Assembly: GCA_033439295.1 (NCBI GenBank)
Contig: JAVTLE010000021.1
Span: 1,674,009 to 1,738,008 of the forward strand
Origin: Deuterostichococcus epilithicus
Taxonomy: Eukaryota > Chlorophyta > Trebouxiophyceae > Prasiolales > Stichococcaceae
Length of the DNA: 64,000 nucleotides
Direction: 5' to 3'
A model generated the notes under the pieces. The model did not search any database. It had not been told where the DNA came from and worked only from the letters and a program-made list of their open reading frames with translations. Made by a program: the position numbers and the translations under genes. Shown here piece after piece: positions 58,701 to 64,000 of the stretch (position 1 is its first letter; each line of letters opens with the position of its first letter).

Positions 58701-59170
58701 GTGACGCCGAACAGGTAGTGGAAGTAGCTTTCTTGCCTGCAGCCGAAATGCAGAGCTGAATTCATGACCGGTCATCCGCACCGCAGTGCGCAGCTTTCGA
58801 GGTCGATATCGTTGGTGCGCAAAGCTGCACCTGAAGACGGCCTCCGCGTCTGTGCTGTACACGTGAGCGGGCTCGCCGCCCTGCAGGAGAATGATGCCCT
58901 GCTCCTTGCGCGGCAGCTTGGCTTTCATGCCTTGCACCACCCGGTTGCGGATGGTGGTGTGCAGCGCGTAGCGCGAAATCCTGCGCGAATTGACGCCTCC
59001 TTTGCTCTCCTCGACTCTGCATGTCTCCTGCGGCATGTTTAGTTGCTGCACTCTCGGATCGCAAATGTTTAACAGGGCCAAACTCACGTGAGGGTCTTCA
59101 GCCCCATCTCAAACATCTGCGCTGGAGCTGTGGCAATCCCGCCCATGCCGAGCATGTCCCACAGCCCCAT
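55767..59170 (-). CDS. Prolidase (Xaa-Pro dipeptidase, M24B)
   Basis: Fourteen exons close in phase: 59088-59170, 58831-58980, 58562-58736, 58179-58361, 57944-58034, 57792-57845, 57537-57626, 57294-57424, 56878-57072, 56629-56717, 56496-56514 (19 nt), 56340-56358 (19 nt), 56116-56217, 55767-55909 (507 aa; human prolidase is 493). N-domain: [40 protein letters not shown]. Pita-bread catalytic domain: [55 protein letters not shown] (two metal Asp), [20 protein letters not shown] (metal and catalytic His), [15 protein letters not shown] (metal Glu), [14 protein letters not shown] (metal Glu). It cleaves dipeptides with C-terminal proline, using two metal ions. All ligands are present. No targeting signal is evident, so it is probably cytosolic. 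Confidence 0.94.
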
Positions 59171-59752
59171 GATCCCGACCTGCAAGCTGCCCAACCGTGG
59201 TCTTGCAACTTTTACAGGTCGACCAGCCCCTCGCAAATCTCAGCTGCGACCAGGTCTGGTGCAAGACTTAATCTTGGATCGAAGCTGTACGAGAGGTCCC
59301 ACAACCTCTGTGCTGTTGCGTGCCGCGATGTTGCGTACTCCTGGCGGTTGACAAGGATTGATCGAGCCAGTAACGGCAGCCTGCCGAGCACGCTACAGGA
59401 CCTGTCGCAAAATGGATCTATTCGTGCTCTTGCATCATCAATGTGGTGCATACGACGGCATCATGGATGTGCACAAGCACCCGAGCTTCACTGTTCTGCA
59501 CACATCATTTACCTTGACAGACAAAGCCATGACTGATCGCGTAGGCAGAAGCTGGAGCGACTGATTGCAGCATTGCGCTGCATTCCACTCGAATTAGTGT
59601 CGTTGATCCGCTGGAGCGTGGACAGCGCCGCCGGTGCACTAGATATTGCTTCGCATTGATGGCATTACATACACTGCCTCAATCATGCAGTGACCCATGC
59701 TGCGTGAGACACACGGTCTCAGATACAGGCTAGCTGGATTTCGGGAGGCGGC
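59171..59752. promoter_or_regulatory. Divergent promoter region (prolidase / SNAPc4-like)
   Basis: 582 bases between the two start codons. No coding stretch or clear TATA box is visible. Confidence 0.45.
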
Positions 59753-62700
59753 ATGTCGGACAGCGACGATGACATCGCGCAGCTCCAGGACGAGCTGCAA
59801 GACGAGCTGCGGGAGCTGCAGGAGCAGCTGGGCATTAGATACAAATCCAGCGAGTCCAGACGGGTGTGGAAAGTGGAGACCTGAGTCTCAAATCAGTGTA
59901 GGGTGTGATTCTGGTGCACCCGTCAGGGGCCATGACTACCGTCTCTGACGACCGCGCCTCGTGACTTTGAGACGTGCATGGTGCCTGCAGGTTTCGGCGG
60001 ATCCGCTGGTGAACGGGCATGCGGGTGAGAATCGGGCGCTAGCGCAGGAATGGGAAGACATCAACAGCCTGCTCGAGGGTGACGCGGCTCTGGCTTTCGG
60101 CAGCACCGCCGCTGCAGAGGTGCTCATACCGAAAACTGCCTCAATTGACGGTGCACACCACCGACTGCTGGTACGAAAGGAAAACCTGCTCGAGACGCAC
60201 AGACACGGTCTGAAACCTGCCGTTTACATGCAGGCGGAGGCGAGTGCGCGCCAGCAGCCAGGCGGAGCCGAGCGCAATGCTGCGCCAGATCATGATCCCG
60301 GGCTGACTGCCGTCGAGGTGAGAAGCCTGCAGTCCTTGCTGCCGGGTAAAGCCCCGTCGGTAACTGTCCTGGAATGAATCGAAAGAACGGGTGTGAGAAC
60401 CTCGGTCTTGACGTGGCCTCCAATGGACGATGCGGTGCAGCTGTGGACCTGCAACAGTCGACCAATCGGCTTGCTGCAGGGGCCGATCGCCTCAGTATCG
60501 ATGCATGCCTCGCCAGGGCGGCCAGGCGCAGGTCATCGGCCGCGCGCTGGAGAAGAATCGGGAGCTTCAGGCGCGGCTGAAGGCCGGGCTGGCATCCCTG
60601 GACCGCGCCTCGAATCGCCTGTCCGACCTGCGGGCGGCGGTTGAGGATGTCAAGCTCAGATATAAAGGTGACCCGCATGCGTGTCGCTACGATACCTGCT
60701 GCTCTTCTCGCTCCAGGCAATGCAATTGTCACATGGAGCCAGACTCTGGGCTCTCACGTGTCTGCAAGCAGCACCGCTGGTAGTTCCGCCTGGCCCCGCC
60801 CTAATCTTTGCAGGGACAGAGCCACAGCGCACGCCGCAGATGTGGATGCATCACGCTCGAGACTTCCACCCATCCGGGATTCCAGACGTTGCGCTCGTGG
60901 TGCGGCGCAGGCACGAAGCCAGGCGCGGCGCAGCCGCAAGCGACGGGCGCCTCGCGCTTTTGGACGGTGGCGGGCCGCACCCCGGAGCCCAATGCGGACA
61001 CGGTCAACCTGCTGTCGGCGTACCAGTACCTGCCGCACACCTTTGGCGCTCCCGCCTGGGTGGACGCCGAGAGCCGCGCCCTGGAGCAGGCCGTGCTCAC
61101 CGTCGTGCAGGCGCGCACATTGTTTCATGTGGCTGACGCTTTCACAGCTTGAAGTGGGAGCACTTTCCAGAAACGTAACCCGGTACCGGTGTGATGCAGC
61201 CAGTGCAGCACAGCATGGCGTATTTTGAGTCTCGCTGTGCGCGCCACTATTGGGGAATCGGCAGCCGGCATCAGTGCTGCAGCATCTAATGAAGGGTTGA
61301 AACCGTGCACAGGAGGTGATGCTGAACAAGCAGATGGAGGAGTCCGCGAAGCAGACGCACACGGAGTTCAGCCAGATCAGCGAGCGGCTCAAGGGCCTGC
61401 GCCACGACTGCCCCGGTGAGGGTTGCTCAGTACTCCGTCTGGGCATACACCGTTGCCTTGCCTGCTCCAAGCTTTTGCGCATATCGATATCCTTTGACGC
61501 TTTGGCGACCTGTCATTCCAGCACCGGTTGCCATTTCGATACATCTGGTGCACAGAAGAGCCGTATGCCTCCGACATCAGCCCAGCACTCCTGATTGACA
61601 GCAGTCGTTAGCTGACAGCAACCAACACGGTGTTTGCAAGCCCCTACAAAACTCAGAAGAACATCTACACAGAGGTGAAGGAGGCCGCCAGCAGCCTGAG
61701 CGACGCGCAGTGGGCCAAGGCAGCGCAGCTGGCGGGCGGCAAGCGCAGCGCGGCGGACTGCCGCTGCCACTGGGCCGTGGCGCTGGCAGCCAACAGGGGG
61801 CCCTGGGACGCAGAGGAGCACGCCCGCATGGCAGAGCTGGCCGAGCAGCACGGCTTCCAGAACGTGTGCTTTGCTTTTTTCAATTTAATTAGAGAAAGAC
61901 AAAAAAAACGAAACCTATTTGCCAGTATATGCTGCTGATCTGTGGCGAATTTCAAGACTCGCCATGTCACCAAAGGCACAGACCGCGCTGCCAGAGCACT
62001 GGCGTGCGCTTCAGGCTGCTGTGCGCCGCCGCTGACTGTTCCAGACATGCGCCGCTGCATGCGGACGCTGTATATCGCCGCTGCACGCCGCCTCTGTTCC
62101 TTGATTCGAGGCATGGTCTGCTCGCACAGTGGCCCGCCATTGCGGAGGAGCTGGGCACCGGGCGGCACGCCAGCGAGTGCCTGGCGCGGTGGCAGCGCGG
62201 TGCTGCGGCGGCGCCGGCCGCCAAGTGGGATGACGCCGAGGACGGCCGCCTGCAGGCCGCCGTCAAGCGCCATGGCCGCAACTGGCAGGCACGTTTCGTA
62301 GCGACGCCCACCATGGAGAGGCAATGGTGTGGGGTGCTCTGTTCCAGCCATGCTTGTCAGCTTGGCTGTGGCCGCCCGCACTGCGCAGGCGGCGGCCAGG
62401 GATGCGGACAGCAGCACCATATCAGGCAGGGGCCTGACAGCGGCACTCTGTGGCGACAGGCGATCGCGTCGGAGGTGGGCGGGGGGCGCACAGCAGCAAA
62501 TTGCCTGCAGCGGTGGAGCCGCCGCGGCGCTGGCACGGTGCTCAAGAAGGGGCGCTGGGACCTGGATGAGGACCAGGCGCTGCTGCAGGTGTGCTGCCAG
62601 CATTCAGCCCTTACACGACTGGGGTTTGCCTCGCATGACGGCGCAGTGCTGACGGTGTCAACCTTGCAGCCACGACGCCTTTGCACCCTCCCTGCTTCTG

Positions 62701-64000
62701 TGCAACGGTCCTGTATCTGCAACAGAGCGAGGCGTGTCACTGTGTTGGCACTTTGTTGGCCACATCCACTCGGCGCATGGCATATGCGTAGGACGACAGC
62801 CGCCTTCGGTGCAATTCTCGCTGTGGAGGACTCCTGGAGATGTCAATGGGGCCAGCTGATGCCCACGCACGCCTGCTTTGCGCCTCCTGCAGGCGGTGAG
62901 CGTGGAGGGGCGCAAATGGTCACTCGTGGCAAAGCATGTTGCGGGCCGCAGCGACGTGCAGTGCCGCGAGCGCTACATGAATGTCTTGGACCCCAGCCTC
63001 AGGGCCGATCCCTGGGAGCCAGGCGAGTTGGTGGCTATCTGCCGCTGGGTAGGCTGCCTGGTGCTAACGCTGAGTGAAGTCGACCAAGACTGAGGGCGGC
63101 ATCTTCTGCTGGTCAAGGCTGACGGCTACATATCTGCCTGATGCAACACAGACGAGGACGACCGGCTCAAGGAGGCGGTCCAGGCAAACACGGGCGAGGA
63201 CGGCGTCGTCAGCTGGGTGGGCGTGGCCGCGGACATGCCGGGACGCACCGACAACCAGGTCATGCGGCGCTGGAAGCATGTGCGCAAGGGGCCCAGGCCC
63301 GCAAAGCGCAGGTGCCAATTTGTCTCGAGTCAACTGTTCTGCTCGGTCTGGACAGGAACACGGGGGCGGGGGAGCTGAGCAATTGCTTGAGCTTCCACTT
63401 GCATTCATAAGCCCTGTGCACGCAACCCTAGTGCACTGTCAACTCCAGTCTTTGTCACTGATACACCTCCGGCCGTGTTGCATTCCATTTTTATTTCACG
63501 ACTCCAGTCCATGCATGCGTCCTTCTGCAGGCAGACGAAGCAGGCCAGACGCTCTGCAAGACGATTGCTGACGTCGATGCGATGTTGATTCGCTGATACT
63601 CGATGTTCATGGTGACCTTGCAGGCGTCTGAAGCCACGCCCTCCGTCGGACGACGATGCATCCATATCAGCCGCAGAGGAGCCAGCAGAGGAGCCTGAAA
63701 CATCATCCAGGAAGACCAAATCAGCAGCTAGGGCGCCTGCGGCAGATCGAGTCGCGGCAAAGAAGTCGGCCGCCACCAAGGAGCCGGCAGAGGAGTCTGC
63801 AGCGCCAGTCAGGAAGACAAGATCGGCAGCCAAAGCGCCAGCGGCAGGACGGGCGGCTGCAGAGAGGTCCACAGCCAAGAAATCTACTGAAAAGCAAGCA
63901 GCAGGAAGACAGAAAAAGCCAAAGCTCCAGCTGATTCCACCAAACGACAGTGACACGGATGACAGCAATCAGCAAGGCACGAGATGTGCCCAGAGGTCAA
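59753..64000 (+). CDS. SNAPc subunit 4-like multi-repeat Myb protein, 3' end outside window
   Basis: Exons in phase: 59753-59863, 59991-60119, 60234-60317, 60526-60667, 60911-61110 (or 61128), 61313-61415, 61673-61863, 62130-62288, 62460-62588, 62893-63022, 63152-63311, 63624 to the window edge (over 540 aa). An acidic start (MSDSDDDIAQLQDELQDELR) precedes coiled-coil helices (GRALEKNRELQARLKAGLAS). Myb-like repeats follow with their spaced tryptophans: WAKAAQLAGGKRSAADCRCH, WPAIAEELGTGRHASECLAR, IASEVGGGRTAANCLQRW, WSLVAKHVAGRSDVQCRERY, VGVAADMPGRTDNQVMRRWK. Four or more tandem repeats after a coiled N-terminus match SNAPC4/SNAP190, which binds the proximal sequence element of snRNA genes. 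A Lys/Ala/Pro-rich tail has internal repeats. Introns at 61111, 62289 and 63023 need or favour GC donors. Confidence 0.83.
63660..63880 (+). repeat. Imperfect tandem coding repeat in the SNAPc4-like tail
   Basis: Two copies of a unit of about 34 codons: EEPETSSRKTKSAARAPAAD-R-AAKKS and EESAAPVRKTRSAAKAPAAG-R-AAERS. Lys/Arg and Ala alternate, giving a histone-H1-like basic tail. Confidence 0.7.

Noticed and set aside
1-64000. Mobile elements, CRISPR, tRNA or rRNA genes, and bacterial operons
   Set aside because: I looked for long terminal or inverted repeats, transposase or reverse-transcriptase motifs, tRNA-like stems and regular direct repeats, and found none that hold up. By-eye reading could miss degraded copies.

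Overview
The window is nuclear DNA of a green alga, most likely a trebouxiophyte. Several things point there: intron-rich genes (up to 13 introns, mostly 80-300 bases), GC-rich exons, donors that are usually GTGCGC or GTGAGC, acceptors that usually end TGCAG, and chlorophyte-type TGTAA polyadenylation signals. The gene content also fits: a plant-type Dof factor, VTC2, a plastid-targeted BASS transporter, plastid L18, PP7 and a sedoheptulose-7-phosphate cyclase. There are no bacterial operons, tRNAs, rRNAs, CRISPR arrays, transposons or viral genes that I can see. Exon models were built by eye from reading-frame continuity, splice sites and known family motifs. In nearly all models the exon phases close exactly.

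Layout, left to right: 3' end of a sugar-phosphate cyclase (+, cut by the left edge); TMEM45/DUF716 membrane protein (-); plastid-type J-domain protein (-); cathepsin X/Z protease (-); SMYD4-like TPR/SET/MYND protein (-); an unrecognised low-complexity protein (-); BASS transporter (+); single-C2-domain protein (-); proteasome maturation factor UMP1/POMP (+); AAMP/Sqt1 WD40 protein (+); bacterial-type ribosomal protein L18 (-); a doubtful small gene (-); VTC2 GDP-L-galactose phosphorylase (+); NIPA-like multi-span transporter with a long tail (-); GNAT acetyltransferase (-); coiled-coil protein (-); PP7-type phosphatase (+); Dof transcription factor (+); APC4 (-); prolidase (-); and SNAPc4-like Myb protein (+, cut by the right edge).

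This is ordinary dense housekeeping territory, about 20 genes in 64 kb, rather than one functional cluster. Themes are proteostasis (POMP, cathepsin, prolidase, J-protein, APC4, AAMP), plastid function (L18, BASS, J-protein, perhaps GNAT) and gene expression (SMYD4-like, Dof, SNAPc4). Several neighbours are divergent and share short intergenic regions: coiled-coil/PP7, prolidase/SNAPc4, C2/POMP and small gene/VTC2.

The most notable observations are the unusual number of introns that appear to need GC-AG splicing, a cyclase of the kind that starts mycosporine-like sunscreen synthesis at the left edge, microexons (15 and 19+19 nt), an initiator ATG alone in its exon, a reading-frame conflict in the PP7 gene, a telo-box/TGACGTCA element next to the L18 gene, and a duplicated exon in the coiled-coil gene. 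I did not find convincing evidence of a wholly new system.
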